Assembly (NCBI GenBank): GCA_030248225.1
Contig: JASANE010000453.1
Coordinates: 1 to 64,000 of the forward strand
Source: Trileptium ribeirensis
Taxonomy: Eukaryota; Nematoda; Enoplea; Enoplida; Thoracostomopsidae
DNA: 64,000 nucleotides
Direction: 5' to 3'
Numbering within the stretch: position 1 is the stretch's first letter; each line of letters starts with the position of its first letter. The notes under the pieces are model-generated. The model saw only the letters and a program-made list of their open reading frames with translations. It was not told the DNA's origin and ran no database searches. Of this stretch, positions 11,507 through 23,410 are shown piece after piece. The position numbers and the translations under genes were made by a program.

Positions 11507-11701
11507 GTTCACAAGCTACTGACGAAATTTGACTACCTCGAAGGTCTATTTCCGCACAGCAAACGAATGCTTAGTGCGCTTCCGTCCAAGTTTACTCCAT
11601 CGGTTTTGGATCGACTAAAAATTTTACAAATGTGGTCCAACGTTACACGAACGCTGTGCGGCAAAATACGTCAGGTTGGCATTATGATCGGAATGGACAA
11701 A
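11507..11701 (+). CDS. MAP3K4: MAP3K4 exon 3 (conserved helical block)
   Basis: It has 65 codons, phase 0 at both ends. VHKLLTKFDYLEGLFPHSKR aligns with the human VKRIMELLEYIEALYPSLKA-type segment. LDRLKILQMWSNVTRTL aligns with DRVQALCLWLNITKDL, and KIRQVGIMIGMDK with KLRIMGTVLGIKN. This is one of the best diagnostic blocks for the family, a helical part of the N-terminal regulatory region with no known catalytic function. The acceptor is GTTATAG and the donor GTACGT. Confidence 0.92.
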
Positions 11702-13351
11702 GTACGTATTATACAAGACTTTGAGCGTGTATATAGATTACTATTGAAATTAAAAATAAAATTATTGTGGCTTCTCAGAGAGAATACACGATCCCCTGGT
11801 TCGACAAACCTTTCATAGAAGACACTATATATAATGCCGTTAGCTCACAAGAACGTTTAGAAATAGGTTTTTGGACCTAGTTACCCAGTAAGTAGGTATA
11901 CATGGGTGATTTTGGTATCAATCGATAGTTTTCATGGAAACTATTTGAAAGGCGCTTATTACAACCGGATCCAGAACGGAATAAATTGCCTCTGTCTTGA
12001 GTTATAGCAAAAAAAAACTGATCAAACTTGACCAATTTTGGCAAAAAAACTAAGGACCTAGAGTTTTTGGAGGTGCACAATTTTTTCTTTGTTTTTGAAC
12101 TTATTTTTGCTTGAATTGAAATATTGCCAAGCAAGCAAAATATTTTTTAGCTGTATGGGTACAATGGAACAAAATAAAAAATTATTTTCATTCTAACAAT
12201 AAAAGTGGCGAACTATTCCTGTGTTCAATTATGACCTTACGTGTTCTTGGCACTTTTGTAACTGTTTTGGTCATTTTTTCACTATTTACGGAGTTGGGAT
12301 GAATATTATGTTGCCAACCAGGAGAAAATTAAAATCGTATACGAAAAGTTTTTCGTAAATGTCCGAAGGGTACGTTAAAAACATTTGAGTGAGATATTTT
12401 GAAAATTGAGGGACTAGAAAGATTTTAAAATGACGTCTTGTGCATTTTGGACAATTCCTTAAAAATTCTAAATCCAACATTCCTAGTTAGGTGGTTATGA
12501 TTTATGAATTTTGCCGGGTTTAGGTATTTAGACACAATGTTTGATTCAAACGTGCAAGTTGGTTGCCTTTGAACTTAGATTTATCGAAATTTATGGCATC
12601 CTGCTGGTTGCGATGGCTCTCTGGCACATTACTCGGGACCTTTTATGATACCTTAAATTCTTTCATTTGTCACTTTGTTTTTAACTCTAGGTGTTTTACT
12701 TCGCTGCAATGTTATGATCGTCAAAGAGCAAACTTGATTAAATTGGGCATTCTACTGACTTTCTGAACACTATTTGTCGATAACATAATTAAAAAGGGTT
12801 CTTCATCTGAAAATATAATTTTATGTATAGTTTGTGGACGGTTTGATTTTACAACTGTAATTGTGCACTCGTACTCATTTGATGAGAGGTGTATCGAAAA
12901 CTTGTTTTTGTTATATTGACGACTGAATGAAAATTCAAGTGAGGTGTACAGGGGATGAATTGGTCATCTAGGTTTAATATTTTTGTGAGAAAAATAGCTT
13001 TATCATAATATCTATATAGTGGGCGACAACATTGATTAGCAAGTCGGAAGGGGTTTCAGTGCCTTACTTGTTTTCGATATTTGTGAAGTAACAAAAGGCT
13101 TGAGGGACTACTTTGAACAATAAACCATAAACGTTTCAGTCTTCGATTTGTTTTTCGATATTTTAGTGAGTGAAATAATAAAGGGTATTGTTATAACTGA
13201 GAACGCAATTCTTTATGAAAATTGATCAAGTTTCAGGGGTTCTTTTCCGAATTCCCGTTTGGGTGATTTTTTCTAACCTGTTGAAATTATTATTATTGAA
13301 ATATATATGTTATTATTAATTGTTAATTTGTTTGGAATAATGTTTATTTAT
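11702..13351. other. Intron sequence without recognisable content
   Basis: First two thirds of the intron between exons 3 and 4. AT-rich; no convincing homology, tandem array or inverted repeat seen. Confidence 0.5.
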
Positions 13352-13395
13352 GTCTGCTCTAATATATATATATATATAATACATATATATATCAG
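13352..13395. repeat. AT dinucleotide microsatellite
   Basis: TATATATATATAT tracts, interrupted once by AATAC. Confidence 0.75.
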
Positions 13396-13495
13396 TGCAG
13401 AAAAAGTTGGATATAACGCCAGTTATTGCTTCACAGTTTCACTGTCTATTATTTTAGAACGTAAAGACCTAAGAGAATTTCTTTCAAATAACTAA

Positions 13496-14065
13496 AATAT
13501 TTTACAACATTAATATCGCCAACATATTACACCATTTGTCTAAAAACTGAAACTTAAGGTATATTATGTACTTTGAATAATATGATCACCAAAACATAAA
13601 AATATTATACAAATTAAAAATTACGAAACAGATCGAGTTTTTTAATATTGTATAAATTCTACCGAAACCAATTATACAGGAATGGGACAGTAACTGCTTA
13701 AACCGGCCAACTTAGTACGCTTTATAGAACATTATACTCCCTCCCAATAATATTTTTGTCATATGTTTGTTTTCATCAAAAATATTTTACAACATTAATA
13801 TCGCCAACATATTATAACATTCGTCTAAAAGCTGAAATTTTGAGGTATATTATGTACTTTGGAATAATAATGATCACCAAAACCTAAAAATAATGTACAA
13901 AATAAAAATTACGAAACAGATCAAGTTTTAATATTGTATTAATTTTACCGAAACGGAATTTTTCAGGAGTGCAACAGTAACTGCTTAAACCGGCCAACTT
14001 AGTACCCTTTATACAACATTATACCCCTCCCAATAAGATTTTTGTCATATGTTTCTTTTTACAGT
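13496..14065. repeat. Tandem duplication, two units of about 285 bp
   Basis: Both units start AATATTTTACAACATTAATA (13496 and 13781) and end near TTTTTGTCATATGTTT. They differ by scattered substitutions and short indels. The second unit ends about 175 bases before exon 4 with a strong pseudo-acceptor (TTCTTTTTACAG, ending 14064), from which no frame stays open. Confidence 0.8.
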
Positions 14066-14239
14066 CCCGTAAAGGGCAGTTTTCCTACTACTAGACACCA
14101 CATGGAAAATAATGATTTGGTGTGCTAATATGGGTTTTGACATCGTGAACTACCTTGACAAAATAGCAACCGAAATATTCACACCTAAAGCGCACTCACG
14201 CTTAAGTATGGCCGAAATGATCCAAGTTTATGTTTTAAG

Positions 14240-14396
14240 AAAGGCGCAGAAGCGTGTTGTTGGCCTGATCTGGACTATACTTCGCCAAGTACATCGCCAC
14301 AGCAAACACCGCAAACCGATTGTCAACCCGTGGACTCATTTGTTGAATCACGAATAGTGTCGCCTCGTGCTGGTGCTGTTCAATCAGAACTTGGAG
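14240..14396 (+). CDS. MAP3K4: MAP3K4 exon 4 (Pro/Ser-rich segment)
   Basis: It has 52 codons plus one base. WPDLDYTSPSTSP aligns with human WPVFEIPSPRPS, directly after the exon 3 block as in human. The rest (QQTPQTDCQPVDSFVESRIV) is Gln/Pro/Ser-rich. The start is set by the AG at 14238-14239 (TTTTAAG), the only acceptor that keeps phase with exon 3 after the in-frame stop at 14186-14188. The donor is GTAAGG, phase 1. A longer open frame over the same bases (14112-14357) and a minus-strand one are shadows. Confidence 0.75.
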
Positions 14397-15146
14397 GTAA
14401 GGATTTGGGAATATTTTCATTCGTTATTGGTTAGCCTGATTATACACTTTGTATCACTGTGAACCTCTTTCAGTTAGTAGTTGGGCCAGTTTAGCGTTGT
14501 ATACTAACAATATAATACCTTAAATCAATTCGTTAAATCAATTATTTTTGCAGGTGGAATCTTGTTCATTCGCTTTGCCCTGATCGCTAAGAGCCCGAAA
14601 GAAGCTCCTACATGTAGCTTTATAGCTCGAAGGCAAATTATTACGTATCATTTGATTGCTAAGAACGCTGTTTATTGACCACACGAAATAGTAATTATTC
14701 ATGAAGTGAACGATTAATGAAACTGTACATAGCTAGCTACAGCCTTTAACCACGTAACACTGCCTATCAGTGAAATCACAATCGTGCAAGTTAAAATTAA
14801 AAATACCGAGGTGAATTACTATAGATAGATGCATTACTAATAGATAGGTTTTACTTTACATTTTAATGAAACAGACCTTAATTCCCAAAATACAGATTTG
14901 TTTTCGTGGTGTCTGCTATTCAAAAATTGCATGTATTATTTAACATTATTTTTGAATAAAGCCGAACTGACGTTTTTCTGAATGAACAGTGTCGCTTGTT
15001 TTTGGAAAGATATTTTCTTACTTCTTGGAAAGGTTGTCATTTACTTTTTGAAAAAATATAACCCTTTTTGCAAAGATTCACCGCTTACTTTTAAGAGATG
15101 TTTTGTATCATATTTTTTTCGCACGGATTTGGTTCTCTTTTTATAG

Positions 15147-15224
15147 GAGTTCAGCTTCACCGAAAAGTTCAGTCGCTAAGCTCCGATACGCCGACACTGC
15201 AATTGCAGTATAACATTTACCAGT
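15147..15224 (+). CDS. MAP3K4: MAP3K4 exon 5, tentative or cassette exon
   Basis: This is a 78-base candidate. The acceptor is strong (TTCTCTTTTTATAG, ending 15146). It completes the split Gly codon and reads VQLHRKVQSLSSDTPTLQLQ and a few more residues to a GTTGAT donor in phase 1. The following intron would be only 39 bases. Because 78 is a multiple of three, exon 4 can also join exon 6 directly, so this may be a cassette exon or not an exon at all. No match to the human protein is strong enough to decide. Confidence 0.45.
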
Positions 15225-15263
15225 GTTGATAAATCTGATAAATAATTTATGTACAAATATTAG

Positions 15264-15371
15264 CAGCATCGCTAGATGGTATCTTGGACTTCATCCGACA
15301 GATCGGTTTTGGATGGACCTTTGACGCGGTCTTCACAAATGTAAAATATAGGTTGAGCCCAGCCTCTGAGC
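15264..15371 (+). CDS. MAP3K4: MAP3K4 exon 6
   Basis: It encodes SLDGILDFIRQIGFGWTFDA and about 15 more residues, ending ...RLSPASE plus one base. It lies where the human protein has a LERLESEDDSLGWG stretch; the match is weak except for the shared GW. The donor GTATGT at 15372 was chosen because it alone leaves one base and joins exon 7 in frame. An earlier GTAAAA at 15341 would not. The acceptor TATTAG (15263) is followed by a second AG three bases on (CAG, 15266), a NAGNAG pair that would add or drop one Ala. Confidence 0.7.
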
Positions 15372-16551
15372 GTATGTTCAGAGAAAAAGGCTGGTACAAT
15401 ATAGAGAAATTCAAATTTCTAGGTTTGCCCGCACCATTTCATAAATTGGGTTACGGATCCAGTCTGGAACCGATGAACTGGTCATTTAAAAACAACACAT
15501 TTTATCTAAGTTTCAATTAGAATAAATTGCTTATAATCATTGTTTTGAAGCTTTCTGTAACATCTTTGCTCTATTTAGGAGCTGCACCAATGGCTTACTG
15601 GTCATCGTCGCCTACGACTTTAACTCTTAGCTGAATACTATATAGCTAAATAAATTTGTAATCCTTGCCCCATATCCTCAAATTGAAGTTTGAAACCATA
15701 CATTCGTTTTATATAGCTATACAATCTGTGTGCAGTGACAGGATGTGGAAGTGCTTAAATTTCTGTATTGGCATTCCCGGAGACGCCTGATTTTTCAGCA
15801 GCTTAGGAGGGTCCACCCCTCACAAGCTCTTCTCGTCGCAGCGATGAAGAGCGACTTAATATAATAAAACTTTTCAATGAGCAATTGAGTTCGGACATAT
15901 AAACCATTAGGAATCAGTTAAGTTGGTTAAGCTCGTGAAACTTGGTGAAAGCTCAGAGTCGGTCATTGCTTCGATAGTGGCCTACCCGCGAGACTAATCA
16001 CACTTCTCCTCTATTTCGATATAGGATTAAATTAAGTATATCAAGATTAAGTCAAAGAAAATACATATAGGACAAGCCGGTCTTTATTTCAATGACCGTA
16101 CATAGCGTTTCCTCACTGTTCCGCCAACGTCAGCGCTAGTGCGAAGATACTTCGTTGCAAAGTTGGATACAAACTTTGTATATAATACACTCATGAACCT
16201 TTGGATTAATGTGGTCTTTAGGTTAGCAAATTACCAGGTTTAGCGATTCAATTTGTTAGGATGTCGGGACACGGTCCAACTGTAACCTTAAATTGAGCCT
16301 TGATTAGGAGGGCTGAGGCAACGCCTCAGCTGCGAGCAATAGACCGAGAGGAACGGAGCTCTTGTAAGGTGCTTCGAGTAGTTGTAGATCATACTACTTT
16401 TGTCTTTACTTGAACTTAGATCAAAGTATCAAATTTCCTAGGATCCGAACTTAGTCAAAAATTCTTCCGTATACTTGCTGTCTTGAGTACTCAAATTTTG
16501 TAAATTATTTCACTAATATGTACCATGGATATGATTTAACTTATCAGCATT
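15372..16551. other. Intron sequence, mostly unrecognised
   Basis: Left part of the 5.3-kb intron 6. The only item recognised is a dispersed repeat at 16255-16378, listed separately. Confidence 0.5.
16255..16378 (+). repeat. Dispersed repeat G, forward copy
   Basis: AGGGCTGAGGCAACGCCTCAG and its flanks (GGTCCAACTGTAACCTTAAA before, TTGTAAGGTGCTT after) recur in inverted orientation at 39232-39355. The GAGGC..GCCTC core can form a small hairpin. Confidence 0.6.
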
Positions 16552-18367
16552 ATCTGTATTACGGGTGTACCGGGGCTTAAGCCGCGGCTCCGGGGCAACC
16601 AATTTAGCCCCGGCGGGTAAAATTTAGGTACCGGGGTTGGGGCTACTGTTTCAGCGAAAATATTTTTGGTACCAAATTAGTAGAATTGATAAACAATCTG
16701 GAGCTTTAGCTGAAGATATAATGCTTGCTACTAACTAGGACAGTGCAAGTTCCATATCACCTTCCTGAAGCTAAACTTTATCTCACAACGTACCGTTTAT
16801 TAAACTAATAAACTAAAATTTTAAAACTATTTGTGACGAGTTTTTGATATTTTATAGTTTTTGATATTTTTGATAGTTTATTTCATCAAGATTATTACGT
16901 ATACGGACGAAATTTGGATATGGTTTTTCTTTTGACAAAAACCCTTTTTTAACACTTTTGACACTATTCAAATTTAGTAACCCTGTACATAGCTGTCAAA
17001 ATCACTGTAGTTTTCAAAATCTGATCAGTGTTTGAAATTCGAAAGTGATAAATTGAAATTCGAAAATTAATGAAAGAAATTCGAATACAAAAAAGCGGAT
17101 GTCTGTTTTTCAAGAGTTTTTAAACTATTATACAACTTTCACTTCAACGTCAACTTGATGAATACTATCTTTTAATAGTCAAAATCAACTGCTGGCAAAT
17201 TTTTCGCCAAGTATATCAACATCTCTAATCGTCCATTGTGCGCCATTTAAGAAAACCCGGCTCGCCTCGCTCGCTCCGTTTCTATTAAGCCCCTGGTGAA
17301 ATATATATATGTAAATCTTTGGAATTAGGAATGCTAATAACCGGTACAGATATTGCCCAGGCGGATAAATAACGATGTTTCATTATTAGAAACGTGTACG
17401 CAGCTTCTTCGAGTTTATTAGAAATTACAAGAAGCATTACCTTGGGATCTGCACTCAAACTTTTTTCAAAGAGATCTTTTTCTTATTTCCCAACAATTAG
17501 AGATATCCTTTCGGAATATTCCTGCGACCAAAGATAGTACGACCGCCTTTTCTGTAACCTTTGGGCAATGGTTAACCGTTTCCAGAATTTTTACGTAACG
17601 CAGCGTCTCACTCAGACTACTAACGAAAGCGACCACCTTTTTTGAATATTGTGGGGCCAAAGGCCCTATTTCTGAGTCTTTTTGTTAGCCCGACATTTTG
17701 TCAAATGTTGTAGAAAATGCAAAACCCATTTAAAAATTCTTGAAAACCAGCAGCAGCGCAGTTATCTCACCCTGATGACCTGGGAAGTTTCAAACGTTCA
17801 AGTTAGGTTTAGCATGCGTTCAGAAGAGCAGCAATCAAATCAACGTACTCGCCAGAAACGTTTTGTAAAGCCATAACATAACAAACATTGCGCGCAACAT
17901 AGCTACAACATTTCCACATAACAGCCAAATAACTAGCTAGCTGTTTGAATCTTTTTCCAAAATATTTACTGCGAAATTATTCAGAAACAGTAGTTTTTCG
18001 TTTTAATGTATTCATTATAGAAAGGCATCACACCTGGTAAATTTAATATTTAATAGTGAACTCAGCTTCTAAATTTATTTTTTCATTATTGTTTTAATGC
18101 ATGATACAATATGGCAAATTGGTCGGTACGATAGAGAGAAGCTATTTTTGGTCGCCGGCTTCAAATTTTTGCTTACGAGTTCATTTCACTCCGCGGGTGG
18201 GTCCGGATTCCCGGGTGGGATTTTACTCCCTGCCACCCCACCCCCGTCGGCATGTATATATGTGGTATATATGCTCTGGAAAATCGAGACTAGCCCCGGC
18301 CCCTGCCGGGGCAAACTTAGCCCCGGTCCCGGTAGAATTCTTGCCCCGGTACAACACTAATCTGTAT
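16552..18367. mobile_element. hAT-type DNA transposon (1800 bp) with 8-bp target duplication
   Basis: The element runs 16560-18359. It is flanked by a perfect 8-bp direct repeat, ATCTGTAT, at 16552-16559 and 18360-18367. Its ends are inverted, TACGGGTGTACCGGGGC at the left against TAGTGTTGTACCGGGGC read inward from the right. Subterminal GCCCCGG/CCGGGGC motifs recur in both orientations. Eight-base duplications with TAG/CAG-type ends are the hAT signature. Open frames on both strands at 17466-17876 have no clear transposase match, so it is non-autonomous or too decayed to tell. Confidence 0.85.
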
Positions 18368-19503
18368 ATAGGATGATTTATGGTAGTGTTTAATGCATAT
18401 ATTAAACAGTGGTAATAACCCGTCGCCTCTTTTTAGGATGCAACGTCGTTGCCTATTTACTCCGTAAATGAACCCTACGACTTAAACCCTGTGAAGACCT
18501 GTAGATATCAGGTCATTTTTCCATCTCAAAATGCACTTCCATTTTGGTCCTGTCTCTCCGAGACAGAAGGAAATTAGAACCGAATTGTTAAGACGTTGTC
18601 GATCTAAATATAATGATGTAGGACTATTATTCTAACCTGCGGGATCCCGCGTTTCAATGAGGGCGATTCGGGAATTTCTTTCGTTGAGTTATAAAATACC
18701 ATAGGTTATTAGGAGTCTTCTAAATTTAGGATCATTGTTCGGTAATAATAAATATTAAGCTCCCCATATTTGATAAGCTAGGCATTTGGTATAAAGTTAG
18801 CGATAAATTTCTTAGAAAAATAACAATTTTTGAGAAAACTTTTTAGGTTCGAAATCGGTTTCGCTCATTTTTACCGGTATCTTTGAGCCTAATTAGGATG
18901 TCCCCATTGCGCCCCCCTTTTGGTTCGCAGTAGCTCATGAATGTGAATCACAAAACGGCTGAACGCCACAATTTTGCTGAGTCTGAGTATTAAGGCATAT
19001 ATATCTTCAATTTGTTAATTAAAGTTAACTGATATTGAGCAATAATCAGGTTACCGGGTGAATTAATCGTGTACGTCGAATCCACATTACTTTTCTCCGA
19101 ATCGGTAACAGCATTCCTGTTCTTGATTATTTAATAATGACTTTTGCCGTATTGGCACGCTTTGCCATTGAAACTAGGTATCTTAAGCCTCGATGAACTG
19201 GCCATCGGATAAGTCAGAGCCTACCAAAGTGAAAGAGACTGCTATGGAATCATCGTTAAAAATTTCCGTGTGTGTGTGATTGCGTATAATAAACAAGTCC
19301 TTGGGGGTAGCCAAAAAGCCGGGTAACGAAGATCGGCACCGCTCCCCGATGCGCTAGTTCGCGGGAGAAAATTTTTTTGATTGATTGATTTGATTGAGTA
19401 GCCAATCCTGACCCGAAACTGAGCGTTGGGATTTTGTCAAGTCAGCTGCAAAAAAATTTCCTTGGGATCAAGATAGATCAGAAAACTCATGCGTAAGTAA
19501 ACA
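18368..19503. other. Intron sequence without recognisable content
   Basis: Between the hAT element and the MITE at 19504. A short TTGATTGATTGA run occurs at about 19378; nothing else stands out. Confidence 0.5.
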
Positions 19504-20013
19504 TAAGGTGACCCCGCCAACAATCCTATCTTGCAATTACCGATATCGAATCGTAAACCATTATTACGGAAAAAATGATGAATTTCGTTCTGTTTTCGCT
19601 AACCGATAATTGGCAAAATCAAATGCAAGTGCTAGAATTTAGAACATGTGTTTGAATATAATTTCGGGGTTTTTATTTTGTAGAAATTCAGTTCCTTAAT
19701 GTCTAATCATCTAAATTTGGATTATTCAGTTTTCGCGAACAAAGTTAATGTAAATGTAACGTCACAATCAAATTGATGCTATAGTTAAGTTCTCGATATT
19801 CGCCCACAAAAGCGGTTTAATTCAAATTCGATAAATTTTCATTCTCAAAAATTTGGGTAATTTTTTTGCATTTTCGGTAACACAAAATGGTTACATTTTA
19901 ATCGAGAGCGGTGTATTCGCGAGAAGTTTTACATTGAATTTTAATTGACCAAAAGCCTTCCGTAGCAATTTTATGCAACATTACGAAAAAGGATTGTTGG
20001 TGGGGTCACTTTA
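19504..20013. mobile_element. MITE with GTGACCCC inverted ends (about 510 bp)
   Basis: The left end is AAGGTGACCCCGCCAACAAT and the right end is its near-complement, ATTGTTGGTGGGGTCACTTT, 25 or more bases with few mismatches. The flanks share TAA, a possible TWA target, but this is not certain. It has no coding content. Confidence 0.75.
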
Positions 20014-20702
20014 AGTTTAGTCGTGCATCATTACAACTATTTAGGATTTTGACTTTTGAAACGGATTACGATTTACTAAGTACCTGCTGCCATGCCATCA
20101 TTTCAGCGTACCATACTTTGTATTTATGTATGAGTCTTACCATGCATCCAGAATGTCAACCGCTAGGGGTCTAAAATGGCTGAAATTTTGATTTTTGTAG
20201 TCTAGGAATAAACAACTGTTTTGGCCTTCGCTTGGTCAATGCGTTATACCATGGTGGTTTAAGTGTCCTTTATGAGTGAGGATATACAATATTTTCTACC
20301 GTGTATCTGTGTAAAATAAGTCACCATATATCATTGCGTGTCCAGGGTCTGTCGTCTCAGGGTGGCATGTGATTCAGGCGGGCTGTAAGTCAAGTTGGTA
20401 AATTTTTGAAACTTTTGGTAAAATAAGTTTTTCAGTGTTGGTAAAATTTTCCTCAATTTGTGCGAATTTTTAATGCTCATTTTTCTTAATTTCTGGCATT
20501 TTTGCGAAATTTTCCGCACCTTTTCGTCGCGCGAGGAGGTATGGAATAAATTTGGCATAGGGGATGGTTCCACCCTCAAGCTGTAACATCCCTACGATCA
20601 CCTATGCCTACATGTAACCCTTATGCATCGTTGAGTGTAATCAAATCACGTTCTCATCGCTTTTCTTTAATCACCTGTCGCTATTATTATTGATCAATTT
20701 AG

Positions 20703-21193
20703 GAAAAAAGTCACACACCAGTCTCTCATCAGCTGCCTTGGGCAACTACAATCACAATTCTTCACAGCTTGAAATTGACTTACGCAAACCGTCGGTTGTT
20801 GGTATTGCCGGAAACAGTGCCCGCGCTCGAGCGTATCTTGTGTTTGTCGAACGTTCGCTGAAGCGCAAAGGCATGCGACGGGTATTGTCTCAACTTGGAC
20901 GCATGGCTGGTGATGTCTTGGAGCAAGTGTCGCAGATGCTGAATCATTCGTCTGTAGGTGCGATGATAAATCTATCGGCAGTACGAAATGACAGCGAACC
21001 GGCCATTCAGTTGCCACCGACAACGCCATTATTGCTTTTGGAAGAAAATCCGCTGGCGTTGAATGGGCAACAGACGGCGGTAGCTTCAGCGAACGGTTCA
21101 GCTGCGGCTACTTCACAGGGTGTCTTTCCAGTGAAGAGGTCGGATTCGGGTTCGTCGGCTGCAGCGGCGTTTAAATCGCGCCGCACGAGGCGG
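20703..21193 (+). CDS. MAP3K4: MAP3K4 exon 7 (conserved FVERSLKRKG block and linker)
   Basis: It completes an Arg codon and adds 163 codons. AYLVFVERSLKRKGMRRVLS matches human YRPFVDKALKQMGLRKLILR. LGRMAGDVLEQV continues the helix where human has LHKLMDGSLQRA. After this comes an Ala/Ser-rich linker (ALNGQQTAVASANGSAAATS) and a basic end (FKSRRTRR). The acceptor is CAATTTAG; an alternative in-frame AG at 20709-20710 would not fit exon 6's phase 1. The donor is GTAAGT, phase 0. The 111-aa minus-strand open frame here is a shadow. Confidence 0.9.
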
Positions 21194-21701
21194 GTAAGTT
21201 TTGTAAAATCAGAGCGCTTTCACTACTACAAAGTTGAAATAGCAGTTTCTCAGTTTCTATCTTCGCCAGGGCACCGCTATAATAGTAGGGGGATGACCCC
21301 TCATGTCCGGTCGGATATCCCTGTTCTATTCACTGAATTCCCTTAGAATTTGTAGTGCTCTAAATTCGACGAAATACACATTTTTGCATTAAATCCATAG
21401 CATCCTAATACATTATACTATTTTGCCGCAATAGTCTCTTATAGTTGTGCCTTTTACCACATTTGGATGTGATCAAGTTAAAAGTTGAGACACTGGTGAT
21501 CTGAAAGTATTTCTGTTCTTTTAGCAACGATATCTTATGCCGGTTAATATGTTTACAATTTATTACATAGCTAGGCATTAAGAACTCGGAATCTAATTTT
21601 GATTTTTGGTATTTCCTTTTTGTTTCTATATTGTTTCAAATATGGCGAAATTATAAAATTTTACAATTGTTGCTGGTTTTCCCAAAATGTCTGGAAACTA
21701 T

Positions 21702-21935
21702 AGTGACGGACAAAAATAAGTGCATAAAACCGAACTCAGTAACGTTCGTTTATAAACGAGCGTTATAACGTTCGTTTCCGCTTGCGTTCTTTCATAAACA
21801 ATCGCAAAATACGTGTTATAAAATGCGACAAACTTTGTTTTCGTTTACGTTCGTTTGTAAACGACCGGTTTAACGTTCGTTTACCTATACGTTCGGTTTC
21901 GAGTTCGTTTTTGTATACTTATTTTTGTCCGCGAC
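21702..21935. mobile_element. Mariner-like MITE, GACGGACAAAAATAAG ends
   Basis: The left end AGTGACGGACAAAAATAAGT and the right end CTTATTTTTGTCCGCGACT are inverted repeats, continuing as TGCATAAAACCGAACTC against GAGTTCGTTTTTGTATA, about 36 bp in all. The interior repeats AACGTTCGTTT in both orientations. It has no coding capacity. Related shorter copies lie at 23411-23571 and 44771-44950. Confidence 0.75.
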
Positions 21936-21939
21936 TGAA

Positions 21940-22170
21940 CTTGAGGGAACCGAACTGAGTGGGGCGCCTGGAAGGCTAGAAAATCGGTTTCCCGTGGGCC
22001 AATTTCGGTGAATCTAGAGCGGAACTGGGTGTACTAACAATGCTCAAAATTAGTAAATATACAATAATAATGCACATTATGTAGCGAAACCGTATCTACT
22101 GACGGAAATTTTAGTGTTTTTAGCTCTGCGGGGCAAAAATGTAGGAATTCTTAAGTTCAATAAAGAAAAA
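21940..22170. repeat. Dispersed repeat I, copy 1
   Basis: It resembles 25735-25985: GGAACCGAACTGAG / GAACTGAGATTG, ATACAATAATAATGCACATTAT / ACACAATAATAATTCAGATTAT, GAAACCGT / GAGACCGT, and TAGCTCTGCGGGGCAAAAAT / TAGTCCTACAGTGCAAAAAT. Shared G/C-rich patches include GGTTTCCCGTGGG against AGTTTCCCCCAGG. Unclassified. Confidence 0.45.
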
Positions 22171-22936
22171 CAGACATTTTCGTTTCCATCTACGAGAAAA
22201 ATTGGACTAGTAAGTTTTTAGTCTGACAGAAGAGTACCTGTGCAGGGACTGACCTGGGGGAAATCTAAAATATTTGGTGGAGGAGGAAACACGTGCGGCC
22301 CCCTTCAGTGGAAAACTCACGTTTGGAATTTACTTAATATTTTTAAAAGAATGGGCTGTGTAAGGGTAGTGTCTAGTATGTATAACAGAAACGTGGCACC
22401 TAATAAACGAAAGAATCGAGATTCTGGTAGGTGTTTTAAGTATTCTCGGGGAATTGCAGTGCGAGATACCACATTTTCACATTGTCCCTTTACATAACAC
22501 CATAATGCATGAACCGATTTGGTAAAATTTTTCAATTGGACGTGTCTTTTAGTGACATGCGATAGATTTGTGCTCTTAGCCTTTAATATCACATATTTTA
22601 AGACATCGTTCGTCATGTTTAGTACAAAAATAATATTTTGTTTGTTGAAGTTTCACGGATAATTACGGTTATTTTGCTAAAGGGATGATTTAATAAATTA
22701 TATGTTTTTTATGTTTTCAATCGTACCGTCATACGTGCATAGTTGACAGCTCGAGAGCGAAGTTTTCTTACAAATAGTCTTCACTATAGTTGCCCAAGGA
22801 CTGTCGACTTTAGAGGGTAGATGATTCAATGGGTGTGTGGGTAGACCATCGATAATCAAAACTTTTACTTAATTTTACTCTTACATAATTTTTCATTCCC
22901 ATTTTGATCATTTTTCCTTAAAAATTTTTTTTCAGA

Positions 22937-23275
22937 ACTTAGTTTGGGAGTTTTCGGGCAAGAGAAACTCATTGCTGGTATTGGTTTTGCTCTGTGATCC
23001 AGGGGTACGGGGTATAGCTCCCCCGTGGTTCCTCAATCCAAAATTCTTAGTTTTATTGCGATGTCCTGGGAAGCTGATAGCTTGCACTCGGGGCCGTTTT
23101 CGGGCATGGGAATTGCCGGCGTTACTTTGTTCTAAGTTGTGCGGTATTTTGTAATATGCACATATAACATATCGACGTATGCTATCGAGAGCTGATTGGC
23201 TGTGCACCCAAAAGGCGTAGGTGTACCTATGCTTCACTACGTTTTGCAATCTCGATAGAGTTCCTAGTAAATATA
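22937..23275 (+). repeat. Dispersed repeat B, partial copy
   Basis: It contains GTGGTTCCTCAATCCAAAAT, GTCCTGGGAAGCTGATAGCT, and AAAGGCGTAGGTGTACCTAT ending CTCGATAGA, all shared with the longer copies at 33441-34115 and 53654-54215. Coding frames here are by-products. Confidence 0.65.
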
Positions 23276-23410
23276 GGGAATGGATATTTAGTCGCGATAG
23301 GCATTTTAAAGGTTGACTGACAATGGTGACAATTGCACTTTTTGCATTTTTACAAATTGGTTGTTACTTTTCCGCAAGAAACTAGAAACACTTTTTAACA
23401 GTCACACAGG

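Noticed and set aside
14065..14239. Exon starting at the strong acceptor at 14064.
   Set aside because: All phases hit stops before reaching the homologous segment, including TAG or TAA within about 50 bases for the phase required by exon 3.
14112..14357. 81-codon open frame overlapping exon 4.
   Set aside because: The other frame carries the family-like WPDLDYTSPSTSP and joins exons 3 and 6 in phase; this one is a shadow.
15341..15520. Continuing exon 6 to the end of its open frame, or ending it at GTAAAA (15341).
   Set aside because: Only GTATGT at 15372 leaves the single base that exon 7 needs.
20694..21029. 111-codon minus-strand open frame.
   Set aside because: It lies opposite exon 7, which has the conserved sequence; a shadow frame.
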